Source: Isotricha intestinalis (Eukaryota; Ciliophora; Litostomatea; Vestibuliferida; Isotrichidae). From it: a stretch of 29,609 nt of DNA. The stretch spans positions 1 to 29,609 of the forward strand of contig JAJJLU010003815.1 of NCBI GenBank assembly GCA_023807065.1, written 5' to 3'. Of the stretch, positions 1 to 9,251 are shown one piece after another. Under the pieces are notes generated by a model. The model did no database searches. It was given only the letters and a program-made list of their open reading frames with translations, and was not told where the DNA came from. Every line of letters starts with the position of its first letter. Position 1 is the stretch's first letter. The translations under genes and the position numbers were made by a program.

Positions 1-772
1 TAATCAATCTTTGATTAAATCAATTGGAACTGTTTAAAACAAATATATGTGTTAAAATAAAAATAATCATTATATGACTATTATTGTAATAATATATTTT
101 GATTTATAATAAATATAATGATAAAATATTTAAGATTTAGAAAATAATCATATTAAATATTATATTAATATTTTAAGCTAATATTTTTATTTTTTTTTTA
201 TATAAAAATAAAAGTTAGGTAATTAAGATTTAAATCAAGATCATATTATAAACAAATAATTAAAATCAGTTAGAATTTAAAATAATAGAAGAAATAAGAA
301 ATTCAAATTCTTAAGAAGATACTTAATTAAATTTAAATGAACTCTAGTTTTAAATATGATTATTCTTTTCAATGTTTATTTGTAAAATTTTAAATTAGTT
401 TTTAATTTATTTTTATATACATCATTTTCATTTTTCATATTAATATAAATAATAATTATATCAATTAATTTTTAAAAATATACAATAATAATTATAATAG
501 TAAGTTATTTCTAATTAAATAATTCAAATTATTTTATGAATTTATTGTCGAACAAACCATTTAATATAATATAATTTCTCTGTTGATTATTCCATACATT
601 ACATTTTTTTTTTAAATATTAATATTTTTATTTAATTGAAATAAAATTTTCCTTCAAGAATGTTTTTAATAAATTTATTTTACAATATCAATATCAATAT
701 AAGAAAAAAGTATATCAAAAAAGAAAAATATATATAACAAAAAAATAAAAAAAAATCATATAAAAAAAAAAA
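1..772. other. intergenic, AT-rich, no gene seen
   Basis: This stretch is almost entirely A and T, with stop codons frequent in all six frames. I see no tRNA, no simple tandem array and no telomere-like repeat. The last ~70 bases before the ABC transporter become strongly A-rich, as commonly seen just upstream of start codons in this window, so the promoter and short 5' leader of that gene probably lie here. Confidence 0.6.
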
Positions 773-3700
773 ATGAAAGAAGGGAACAATTTAAAAACTC
801 CATTAGTAGATAGTAAAGAAAAAGATAAATCAAAGAAAAAGAAAAAACAGCACATTCCTCAAAAATTAAATCAAGAAACAAAAATTCAAGTTCCAGAACA
901 AGAAAATAACATTCCAAAGCCAAAATCAAAAACTCAAGTTCCATATGATTATCCAGTTAATATAATATCACAATTATTATTTTCCTGGACAACAAATTTA
1001 TTAAGAATTGCAGGAAAAAAACAATTAAAAAGAAATCATTTAGGAAATTTTGCTCCTGAATTATCAGCATCTTCTTTTTTAAAAGAAATTTTACCTCAAT
1101 GGGAAAAATTAAGTAAATCTTCATCAAGTCCATTAATTAAATCTTTATTAAAGGCAAATATATTTTATATAATATCAATTTTTTGTATGAGTATAATAGT
1201 CGCAAGTGCAGATACATTAACAATAGTATTATTTAGACAAATATTACTTCATTTTGAAGTAAATAGAAAAGAAGAACCTTATTTTTCATTATTAAATACA
1301 ATATTAATAATGTTGATTGATAAATTATGTTATATTTTCTTTTTTAGATTTTTTGAATTTTACACTACTAAAATAGGAGCAAAAACAACAATTCAAGTTA
1401 ATACATTATTATATGAAAAATTATTAAAAATGAGTGCTTATGCTCCTGTTTCACAAGGTGAATTAATTGATTTTATTCAAATTGATGCTGAAAAATTTGC
1501 TGATTTCTTTTCTTATACTCCAGCTACTTTAGTTCTTCCTTTTCAAATTGCTTTTTTTATTTATTTATTATTCCAATATTTTGGTATGAGTTTCCTTGTA
1601 GGAATTGGAGTCTTATTTTTAATTCTTTTCTTCTCTTCTTATTTAGAAACTCGTAAAATTGCTTATCAAAAAAAATTACTTAAGTTAAAAGATAGAAGAA
1701 TGAAAACTACTTCTCAAGCTTTTGAAATGATTAAAATTGTTAAATTATATTCTTGGGAAGATTATTATGAAAAGAAAATAAAAGATGAAAGAAAAGCAGA
1801 ATTGGCAATGTTAAAAAAAATTGAAATGATAACATTATATATAAATAGTCTTTTTTGGTCGACAGGAGCAATAGTATCATTAATTAGTATAACAGTTTAT
1901 AATTTATTTAATTCTCAAATGGAAGTGTCAAATATATTAACATCAATATATATATTTAATAACTTAGGAGAGCCAATGTTTCTTTTTCCAGAATATGTTT
2001 CAGGTCTTTTGGATTCTTTAGTTTCTCTTCATAGATTAGAAGGATTTTTAAATGGAAGAGATTTTAATCCTAATCAAGTAGATAGATCAGGTGAAAATAG
2101 TAAATATGCAGTTGAAATTAATGGATTAGATTTTGGAATAATTAAAAATATAGTTGAAGAAGATAAAGATAAAAAAAGTGAAAGTGATTCTTCTTCATCA
2201 AGGTCATCGATTCAAAGTGAAGAAATAGATGATTCATCTGAGAAAAATGAAGAAGAAGAAAGTGAAGAAAGCGAAGAAAGTGAAGAAAGCGAAGAAAAAG
2301 AAGAAAAAGAAAAAAAAGAAAAAAAAGAAAAAAATAAACAACAAACTCAAGCAGAACAAAATGTAATAATAGATTTAAATGCAAAAACTGAAACAATAAA
2401 ATTATTATCAAATATAAATTTCATAGCTCAGAAAGCAGATTGTATAGCAATAGTAGGAGATGTAGGATCAGGAAAAACATGTTTATTAAATGCAATATTA
2501 AATAATTTAGATATATTAGGAGAAGAAAATAAAAAAATAAAAGTTAATGGTTCAATTGCATATGTTAGTCAAAATCCATGGATATTAAACGATACAATAA
2601 GAGGAAATATATTATTTTTTAAAGATTTTGAAGAAGAAAAATATAATCATATCGTAGATATATGTCAATTAAAACCAGATTTCCAAATTTTTTTAAGAGG
2701 AGATTTTACTGAAATAGGAGATAAAGGAGTAAATTTATCAGGAGGTCAAAAAACAAGAATAGCATTAGCAAGAGCAGTTTATAGTGACGCAGATATATAT
2801 TTATTCGATGACCCTTTATCTGCTCTTGATGCTTTTGTTGGAATGAATATATTTAATGAAGTTATTCAAACTTATTTAAAAGGAAAAACTGTTATTTTCG
2901 CTACTCATGCTTTACAATATATTCCTTATGTTAAACATGTTATTCATATGAATAGAGGGGTTATTGATTTTTATGGTTCTGCAGAAGAAGCTGCTAATAA
3001 AGATTTTTTTAGAAAATATGTCAGGAAAGAAAAAAGAAAAAATTCTGTTGTTCCTTCTAATCAACCTCTTATGGAATTAGTTGATACTGAATTTGAAACT
3101 GTTCATAATCATGAAGATAAAATTCAAGAATATATTGAAAAAGCTAAAAAAAAAACTGCTGTTCATAAATTAACTAGAGAAGATGTTCAAAGTAGAAATG
3201 ATGAAAATAGAATTGTAGTTTATCAAAATTTATTTACATATTCTGGAGGAATTTTCTTTTTAATTTTAGTTGTTTTAATAAATATCTTCTGGAAAATGTC
3301 AGAATTTAGCTCTGATTATGTTATTACAATTTGGTCTCTTAATGAAAATTTAACAAAAGATCAAAATATGATTTATTTATATATTTATTCAGCTGTTTCT
3401 ATTTTGGCTATTATATTTATTTTTGTGAGAACTTTAATTGTTGTGGGAGGAATTATAAAATATAATAAAAAAATGCATAATGTTTTACTTACTAGATTAC
3501 TTCAAGCTCCAATAAACTTATTTCATGATGTTGTTCCAAGAGCCCAAGTTTTAAATAGATTATCAAAAGATTTAGATAATTCAGTAAAATTTTTCTGGAC
3601 ATTCAATTCTACTTTTCGTTTATTTTTCCAATTATTATCATGTGTTTTTGTTTCAATATTATTTAATTGGTATTCAATGTTTTTCTTCCCTATTATGGTA

Positions 3701-4930
3701 TTAATAGATTATAATATATTTAAATTTTATATTAAAGGAGGAAGAGATTTAAATCATTTAGAAGGAGGAACTAGATCTCCTATAATTAGTGGATTTTCAG
3801 AAACTTTAAATGGAATAACTTCAATAAGAGGATTTAATTTCCAAGATAATTTCAGGAAAAAATATCATAGTAGATTAGATGATTTTTATAAAGTTTTAAT
3901 ATATCAAAATGGTTGTACTTCATGGTTTGCTTTAAATATTGATTTAGTATCTTTTTGTTTATTGTTCATTGTTTTAGCTTTTTCAATCATTTTCAAAAAT
4001 TATATTTCACCAGATGCAATTGGGCTTCTTTTAACATATACTTTAAAATTAATAGATTTCACATATAATTTCTTTGAACAATATACATTATTTGAAAGAT
4101 TGTTAGCATCAATAGAAAGATGTGATGCCTTTACTCAAATAGTACAAGAAAATGCTTTTGTTCAAAAAGGAGATGAAAATTTAAGAAAAACTAATTTCCC
4201 TCAAAATGGAAGATTAACCTTTATAAATTATTCAGCAAAATATAGACCTGATACAGAATTAGCATTAAAAAATTTAAATTTAGACATTAATCCACATGAA
4301 AAAATTGGTGTTGTTGGAAGAACTGGAAGTGGAAAATCAACATTATGTTTATGTGTTTTTAGAATATTAGAACCTTATACAGGAAAAATATTAATTGATG
4401 ATGTAGATATAACTAAAATAGGATTAAAATTTTTAAGAGAAATAATAACAGTAATTCCACAAGATCCAACTTTAATTGAAGGTACTTTAAAACAAAATTT
4501 AGATCCAATAGATAAATTTACTGATGAAGAAATTGAAGAACAAATGAAAGAAATTGGATTAGAATATATGTTAAGTAAGAAAAATGGTTTAAAATATAGA
4601 GTTTCTGAAGGAGGATTAAATTTATCTGTTGGAGAAAGACAATTAATTTGTATTGCAAGAGCCATTTTAAGAAGAAGTAAAATCATTATTATGGATGAAG
4701 CTACTTCAAGTATTGATTATAAAACAGAAACTTTAATTCAACAATCTCTTGAAAAATCACTTAGGGATTCTACAGTTATTACTATTGCTCATAGAATTAA
4801 AACTATTATTAATTATGACAGAATCATTGTTTTACAAAGAGGAGAATTAATTGAACAAGGAAAACCTAGTGCTTTAATTAATAGTAGAAAAGGAACTTTC
4901 TATGATTTATATATGCAATCTAATTTGTAA
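773..4930 (+). CDS. ABC transporter, ABCC/MRP type, short form (1385 aa)
   Basis: A full ABC exporter with order TMD1-NBD1-TMD2-NBD2. NBD1 has Walker A GDVGSGKT (about residue 562), signature LSGGQKTR (about 655) and Walker B ending LFDDPLSALD (about 680); the DDPLSALD form is typical of ABCC NBD1. NBD2 has GRTGSGKST (about 1182), LSVGERQL (about 1286) and IIIMDEATSSID (about 1305), with an H-loop IAHR. Hydrophobic spans lie at about 125-400 and 820-1100. There is no N-terminal TMD0, so it resembles MRP4-like short ABCCs. It probably exports amphipathic anions or conjugates across the plasma or a vacuolar membrane; the substrate cannot be read from sequence. An acidic/Lys insert of roughly 90 residues sits inside NBD1 before Walker A. 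The ATG follows an A-rich leader and no other start is plausible. It ends in TAA and contains no intron. Confidence 0.95.
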   Translation: MKEGNNLKTPLVDSKEKDKSKKKKKQHIPQKLNQETKIQVPEQENNIPKPKSKTQVPYDYPVNIISQLLFSWTTNLLRIAGKKQLKRNHLGNFAPELSASSFLKEILPQWEKLSKSSSSPLIKSLLKANIFYIISIFCMSIIVASADTLTIVLFRQILLHFEVNRKEEPYFSLLNTILIMLIDKLCYIFFFRFFEFYTTKIGAKTTIQVNTLLYEKLLKMSAYAPVSQGELIDFIQIDAEKFADFFSYTPATLVLPFQIAFFIYLLFQYFGMSFLVGIGVLFLILFFSSYLETRKIAYQKKLLKLKDRRMKTTSQAFEMIKIVKLYSWEDYYEKKIKDERKAELAMLKKIEMITLYINSLFWSTGAIVSLISITVYNLFNSQMEVSNILTSIYIFNNLGEPMFLFPEYVSGLLDSLVSLHRLEGFLNGRDFNPNQVDRSGENSKYAVEINGLDFGIIKNIVEEDKDKKSESDSSSSRSSIQSEEIDDSSEKNEEEESEESEESEESEEKEEKEKKEKKEKNKQQTQAEQNVIIDLNAKTETIKLLSNINFIAQKADCIAIVGDVGSGKTCLLNAILNNLDILGEENKKIKVNGSIAYVSQNPWILNDTIRGNILFFKDFEEEKYNHIVDICQLKPDFQIFLRGDFTEIGDKGVNLSGGQKTRIALARAVYSDADIYLFDDPLSALDAFVGMNIFNEVIQTYLKGKTVIFATHALQYIPYVKHVIHMNRGVIDFYGSAEEAANKDFFRKYVRKEKRKNSVVPSNQPLMELVDTEFETVHNHEDKIQEYIEKAKKKTAVHKLTREDVQSRNDENRIVVYQNLFTYSGGIFFLILVVLINIFWKMSEFSSDYVITIWSLNENLTKDQNMIYLYIYSAVSILAIIFIFVRTLIVVGGIIKYNKKMHNVLLTRLLQAPINLFHDVVPRAQVLNRLSKDLDNSVKFFWTFNSTFRLFFQLLSCVFVSILFNWYSMFFFPIMVLIDYNIFKFYIKGGRDLNHLEGGTRSPIISGFSETLNGITSIRGFNFQDNFRKKYHSRLDDFYKVLIYQNGCTSWFALNIDLVSFCLLFIVLAFSIIFKNYISPDAIGLLLTYTLKLIDFTYNFFEQYTLFERLLASIERCDAFTQIVQENAFVQKGDENLRKTNFPQNGRLTFINYSAKYRPDTELALKNLNLDINPHEKIGVVGRTGSGKSTLCLCVFRILEPYTGKILIDDVDITKIGLKFLREIITVIPQDPTLIEGTLKQNLDPIDKFTDEEIEEQMKEIGLEYMLSKKNGLKYRVSEGGLNLSVGERQLICIARAILRRSKIIIMDEATSSIDYKTETLIQQSLEKSLRDSTVITIAHRIKTIINYDRIIVLQRGELIEQGKPSALINSRKGTFYDLYMQSNL
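2240..2336 (+). repeat. purine-only low-complexity coding repeat (Glu/Ser/Lys)
   Basis: A run of GAA, AGT/AGC and AAA codons, almost all purine on the + strand, encodes the acidic then basic tract inside NBD1 of the ABC transporter. The core is a 9-base unit, GAAGAAAGT or GAAGAAAGC, repeated several times (Glu-Glu-Ser), then GAAAAAGAA-type units. Such a tract is prone to slippage, so its length may vary between alleles. Confidence 0.8.
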
Positions 4931-5077
4931 TTTTTCATTTTTAGTTTTGGAATTTTATTTAATTTATTCTTAAATTTTGAGTAGGTTTTTTAACGTTTTT
5001 TTTATTTTTTATAATGGCTTTTATTGGTTTTTTTTTTAGTATAAATTTAGTTTTTTAAATAATAATTTAAATTAAGT

Positions 5078-5275
5078 ATGTTTAATGATTGTAACAACGA
5101 GAGAAAATATGATGAATTAAGTAATCAAATGGAAAATATGCATATTCATAGAAACGTTAAAGTTCATTGGGCAGAAGATACTATTGATAATGAATTTATT
5201 AAAACTGAAAAAAGTGAAAGATGTCATAAAAGGAAAAAAACGCCAGTGAAATACAATAATCTCAATCAAGAATGA
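5078..5275 (+). CDS. PP1 inhibitor-3-like protein (YPI1/PPP1R11 family), 65 aa
   Basis: A small protein whose core VHWAEDTIDNEF is followed by a Lys/Ser/Cys-containing tail (KSERCHKRKK). This matches the conserved heart of the YPI1/PPP1R11 family, in which a V-x-W PP1-docking motif is followed by an (E/D)-T-(V/I)-D-N-E segment and a Cys-containing stretch. Family members bind and inhibit protein phosphatase 1, mainly in the nucleus. Ours is shorter than the usual ~110-150 residues and keeps only one Cys of the normal cluster, so it is a minimal or partly diverged member. It lies 147 bases behind the transporter, on the same strand, and ends with TGA, which shows that TGA is a working stop here. 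A further 3' exon cannot be excluded. Confidence 0.7.
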   Translation: MFNDCNNERKYDELSNQMENMHIHRNVKVHWAEDTIDNEFIKTEKSERCHKRKKTPVKYNNLNQE

Positions 5276-6364
5276 AAAATCTTTTAAATGATAATATAAA
5301 TAACATCATTAAATTATATATAAATTTAAAAAATTTAAAATTATCCATTTTTTACATAATTAAAAAAGGAAGATTTCAATTTTAAATCCATAAAAAAAAA
5401 TAATTCATATACAAATTTTAGTGGTTAAAATATAACATCAAATTATTCAATGAGAGAAAATATAAAAATAAAGAATGAAAAAAGTAAAAGATGAAAAAAT
5501 AAAAATGCTAAATGAACAAATAACTCATATAAAAGATTAAACCCAAATCAAAGTAATAAATTAACAAAAAGATGATAATATAATAATACTCTATAAATCT
5601 CTTGAAAAAACAATAATAGAATTAGAATATAATAAATAAAAATAATCAATTAAAAGAAATATTGAATGTAATAATTTAATGATAAATGAAGATATAAAAG
5701 TCTTTGAATCTGATAAAAATAAAAATTTTATTACAAAAATATTAATTTAAATTTAAAAATGAAGAAGATAACTATAAATATAAAATAAAATTTATTCTTC
5801 CTTTTGAAAAAAATAAAGATTAAATAATTAACAAAAAAAATGAATGAAATAAAAGAAAAACACTATACATAAATTATTCAAAAAAAATAAATAAAATAAA
5901 AAATAAAGAGATAAATTAGAAAAAGACATTCAAAAATTAAATTTTGATGATAAAACACAGATAAACAAATAATTCTTTAAATTGAATCATTTATTGAATT
6001 TGATATATAAATGCATATGTGTTTAAAAAAAGAGAAAAAACATATAATTTAAAAGAAGAAAAAGAAACATTAAGGGAATTATATGATAAAAGATTGGATT
6101 TTGTGAATATCCAAATACAGTTCATTATATTATTATATCTACTCTCAACATTCTGAATAAAATTAAATCAATAATTTATAAGAACAAATTAATCAATATG
6201 AATTAATTTGTATATCTTGAATTGAAGAAAATAGCAAAATTAATAAACAATATAATGATTTAGGTTTTTCATCATATTTTTTACCATTTTATAGCATAAT
6301 GTAAAAGATATTGTTATTTTTGCTAATATCAATACCGACATAAAGAATATTATACATAATTTGG
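5276..6364. other. gene-poor interval with one coiled-coil-like frame interrupted by TAA
   Basis: No intact gene is visible. At about 5490-5637 on the + strand one frame reads as a Lys/Glu/Ile-rich coiled-coil-like peptide (for example DEKIKMLNEQITHIKD) whose only interruptions are TAA codons. At about 5900-6000 there is a second similar but shorter stretch. These may be remnants of a coiled-coil gene or chance frames in A-rich DNA. See the findings on TAA-interrupted frames. Confidence 0.35.
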
Positions 6365-6660
6365 TACCTTATTCAAAGAATAAGATATCAATAAATTTAT
6401 TTATGCCCATGAAACTTTTTATATCCACCACCTTACCTATAAGAATTAATAGATACTGAATTGTTGCAGGCAGTGCTCGAAGGAAACTATACATATCTAT
6501 AAACGATTTACGACAATAAGAAGTAAACAATAAATTCAGGGAAACAGCCTTTCAAAGAAGTAGTTAACAAGGAGATAAGAATTACCCTGATTAAAATAGA
6601 TTTTACCATGAGTATAAATAAACTGATTAATAAATTATTAAAAATTTATAAAAATTTTTA
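6365..6660 (+). other. left flank of the bacterial island, possible gene remnant
   Basis: Base composition changes here: G and C become clearly more frequent than in the 1 kb to the left (for example around 6460-6490 and 6535-6600). The + frame beginning at 6443 reads ELIDTELLQAVLEGNYTY and then meets a TAA; past that, it continues with IYDNKK and, after another TAA, SGKQPFKEVVNKEIRITL up to about 6650. This could be the decayed end of a bacterial gene upstream of dpaL. I do not recognise its family. Confidence 0.3.
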
Positions 6661-6673
6661 AATATATTATACG

Positions 6674-6678
6674 AGGAG
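6674..6678 (+). promoter_or_regulatory. Shine-Dalgarno sequence of dpaL
   Basis: AGGAG lies 7 bases before the dpaL ATG. This is textbook bacterial spacing, and nothing similar precedes the eukaryotic genes of the window, whose leaders are A-rich. It is a fossil of the bacterial translation signal and supports the start at 6686. Confidence 0.8.
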
Positions 6679-6685
6679 AGAATAA

Positions 6686-7888
6686 ATGAAAAATACAAAT
6701 TTTAAATGGAAGATTAATGAAATGCCAAAATCAGATGACAAGAATCTTCCTATAATGGATGTGAAAGAAGTTGAAAAAGCAAGAGTGTTTCATAAAAGCT
6801 TTCCCCAGTATTCTGAAACTCCACTTGCAAACTTAAAAGAGATGGCAAAATTTTTAGGCCTTGAGAAAGTTTGCATTAAAGATGAGTCTTATAGGTTTGG
6901 ATTAAATGCATTTAAAGTGCTTGGTGGGTCTTATGCAATAGCAAGACATTTAGCAGATGAACTTGGTAGAGACATTACAACTGTTGATTACAAATATTTG
7001 ACAAGTGATGATTTGAAAAAAGATTTAGGAAATGTAGTAACTTTTTTTTCTGCAACAGATGGAAATCATGGAAGAGGTGTTGCTTGGGCAGCAAATAAAC
7101 TTGGTCAAAAGTGTGTAATATATATGCCAAAGGGATCTACACAATATAGACTTAATGCGATAAAGGCTGAAAATGCTGAAGCAACTATTGAAGAATATTA
7201 TTATGATGATTGTGTGAGAAAAGCAGCTGCTGAATCAGCAAAAATACCACATTCTGTTGTAATTCAAGACACTGCATGGGAAGGATATGAGAAAATACCT
7301 TCATGGATTATGCAAGGATATGGAACTATGGCACTTGAATCATCAGAGCAATTTGGTGCAAGACCAACCCATATTTTTATTCAAGCAGGTGTCGGAAGCC
7401 TTGCAGGTGGCATAGTTGGATTTTTTACAAATAAATATAAAGACAATCCACCTATAATGGTAGTTGTTGAAACCTCAGTGGCAGATTGTTTATATAAAAG
7501 TGCAGTAAAAAATACAGGTGAGACAGTTATTGTTGATGGGGAAATGGATAGTATAATGGCAGGTTTATGTTGTGGAGAGCCAAATATAACTTCGTGGGAT
7601 ATACTGAGAAATCATGTTAACTGCTTTGTATCTGCAGATGATAATGTAACTCGACTTGGAATGAGAATGTTGTCTGCTCCTATAAAAGGAGATCCACAAG
7701 TAGTATCTGGAGAATCAGGAGCAGTTCCATTTGGTGTTCTTGTTTCTATAATGAAAAATCCAAAATATTCAGATTTAAAAATCAAATTAAAACTTGATGC
7801 AAATTCTAAAGTACTCCTTTTCTCTACTGAAGGAAATACAGATCCAGAAAGATATGAAAATATTATCTGGGGTGGAAAAGACAGTTAA
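6686..7888 (+). CDS. dpaL: diaminopropionate ammonia-lyase, bacterial type (400 aa)
   Basis: A PLP-dependent fold-type II lyase that converts 2,3-diaminopropionate to pyruvate and two ammonia. It is full length (the E. coli enzyme is ~398 aa). The Schiff-base lysine is in FGLNAFKVLGGSYA at residue 77, the same position as in E. coli. The two acidic catalytic residues of the family are present in SATDGNHG (D125) and QDTAWEGY (D195), as is the glycine-rich phosphate-binding loop (AGVGSLAGG). No stop, frameshift or intron interrupts it. Synonymous codons are richer in G and C than in the neighbours. It is followed after 52 bases by a decayed ygeY, the usual bacterial operon partner, so the pair was acquired from a bacterium, probably a clostridial or fusobacterial relative (inference). 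An intact frame suggests either recent arrival or selection for ammonia/pyruvate release from amino acids. Confidence 0.95.
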   Translation: MKNTNFKWKINEMPKSDDKNLPIMDVKEVEKARVFHKSFPQYSETPLANLKEMAKFLGLEKVCIKDESYRFGLNAFKVLGGSYAIARHLADELGRDITTVDYKYLTSDDLKKDLGNVVTFFSATDGNHGRGVAWAANKLGQKCVIYMPKGSTQYRLNAIKAENAEATIEEYYYDDCVRKAAAESAKIPHSVVIQDTAWEGYEKIPSWIMQGYGTMALESSEQFGARPTHIFIQAGVGSLAGGIVGFFTNKYKDNPPIMVVVETSVADCLYKSAVKNTGETVIVDGEMDSIMAGLCCGEPNITSWDILRNHVNCFVSADDNVTRLGMRMLSAPIKGDPQVVSGESGAVPFGVLVSIMKNPKYSDLKIKLKLDANSKVLLFSTEGNTDPERYENIIWGGKDS

Positions 7889-7925
7889 TTTTAAACAATT
7901 ATTTAATTTTAAAAATTATAAAAAA

Positions 7926-7931
7926 AAGGAG
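7926..7931 (+). promoter_or_regulatory. Shine-Dalgarno sequence of the ygeY-like gene
   Basis: AAGGAG lies 9 bases before the ATG at 7941. It is a second preserved bacterial ribosome-binding site in the island and fixes the original start of the now broken hydrolase gene. Confidence 0.75.
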
Positions 7932-7940
7932 ATAAAAAAA

Positions 7941-9250
7941 ATGGCTAATTTAACAAGCAAGAAATTAACTCAAATCAAAGAAAAAGCCTATAAAAAAATA
8001 TGATGCTTTTTTGAGAAATATTGTAAAATTTCCAGGGAAATCATGAGATGAAAAAGACATAAAAAAGTCATGTTGGTTTTATAAGAGTAATTGACAAAAA
8101 GGGTAATAAGTAGGTTTCATGGGAATTTTTAAAAGAATATTTGCTTTTGATGCATTCATTGACACTGAAGGAATTGAAAATCGCGACAACTGGAAATTTG
8201 AAGCATATGAAGAATTTGAAGCTGATAATCAAATTGGTTCTCGTGGAGTTTTTCGATCAACTTGGTGGTATAGTATCTTGTTTATATAAGGAAAAAATAA
8301 TGAAGGAAACAAATTTGATTTCAAGTAATGTTAAAAGTGATGGTAGTTGGAACAATTCAAGAAGAAGACTGTAATGGACTTTGTTGGCAAAATATTATAA
8401 AGGAAGATAAAATTTGTTCCTGCTTTTGTAGTATCAACAGAACTTACTGATGGAGGTATATATATGATTATTATGGCGGTTTGGAAATAAGAGTTGATGT
8501 AAGTGGAATTTCATGTCATTGTTCTACTCCTGAAAGAGGAGATAATGCAATTTATAAAATAGAGGATATATTTCAAGATGTTACATCCTTAAATAAAAAT
8601 GTTTCTAATACTGAGATAAAAGGACTAGTAAAAATGCTTGAACCTAAATTTAACAAAGAAGCAGAAACAACAAACTTCCTTGGGAAAGGAATAGTAACAG
8701 TATCTCAAATCGGTTATACTAGACCAAGATTTGTCCAGTTGGAGATGGATGTTGGGTATCACTTAATTGAAGAATGACCGCAAGAGAAAAATTTGAATCA
8801 TATCTTTAAGTGATAAGAGTTCACCTGTTTTCAAAAAATATACAAAAGATATAGTAATATATATATATAAATATCAATCACCATCAACACTGGACTTGTA
8901 TACCCTATTAAATGCTATTTCCCAAATGATGACTTACCCCAAATGATCCACCTTGTAAATCAATGTTTGAAAAATATAAGAACTTGTTTAATACTGACAA
9001 GGGACTTAGTTCAAAAAATACAATAGAGATGAGAGAAAAAAGCTCACTTCTTGTGAAATGGAAATTTTCTACAAATAGAGTTATTATCAAAGGAAGAAAT
9101 AGAGTTGATTGTATAGAATTTGGTCCTGGAAATGAAGCGTAAGCTCATGCAACAAATAAAATTAGTTAGGAACAAGAATTAGTAACTTTTGCAGAAATGT
9201 ATGCAACTATTTCAAAAACACATGCGGAGAATGTAAAAAAGAAATTTTAG
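7941..9250 (+). pseudogene. ygeY: decayed ygeY-type M20 metallohydrolase (selenium-metabolism-linked family)
   Basis: Pieces of one protein appear in order but in changing frames. They are: MANLTSKKLTQIKEKAYKK; YDAFLRNIVKFPGKS; DNWKFEAYEEFEADNQIG; LGGIVSCLYKEKIMKE; IQEEDCNGLCWQNIIKED; FVVSTELTDGG; EIRVDVSGISCHCSTPERGD (8487 on); FLGKGIVTVSQIGYTRPRF; and FGPGNEA, then a TAA, then AHATNKIS near 9120-9160. This follows bacterial YgeY from start to C terminus at about normal spacing. At least five frame changes and several stops break it. The HxD metal motif at the start of the catalytic domain reads AFDAFIDT, with Phe in place of His, so even a repaired protein would lack a zinc ligand. In bacteria ygeY usually follows dpaL (ygeX), as here. 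The best preserved block is 8481-8777. Confidence 0.9.
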
Positions 9251-9251
9251 G

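Noticed and set aside
2142..2411. Minus-strand open frame rich in Leu and Phe
   Set aside because: It is the antisense of the Glu/Ser/Lys-rich insert in the ABC transporter; purine runs read backwards give Leu/Phe codons without stops.
773..5275. One giant fusion of the ABC transporter and the PP1 inhibitor, if TAA/TAG were read as Gln (the two are in the same frame)
   Set aside because: The 147 bases between them are T-rich and translate to featureless Phe/Leu, the transporter ends where ABCC proteins end, and neither gene uses TAA or TAG inside. The shared frame has a one-in-three chance.
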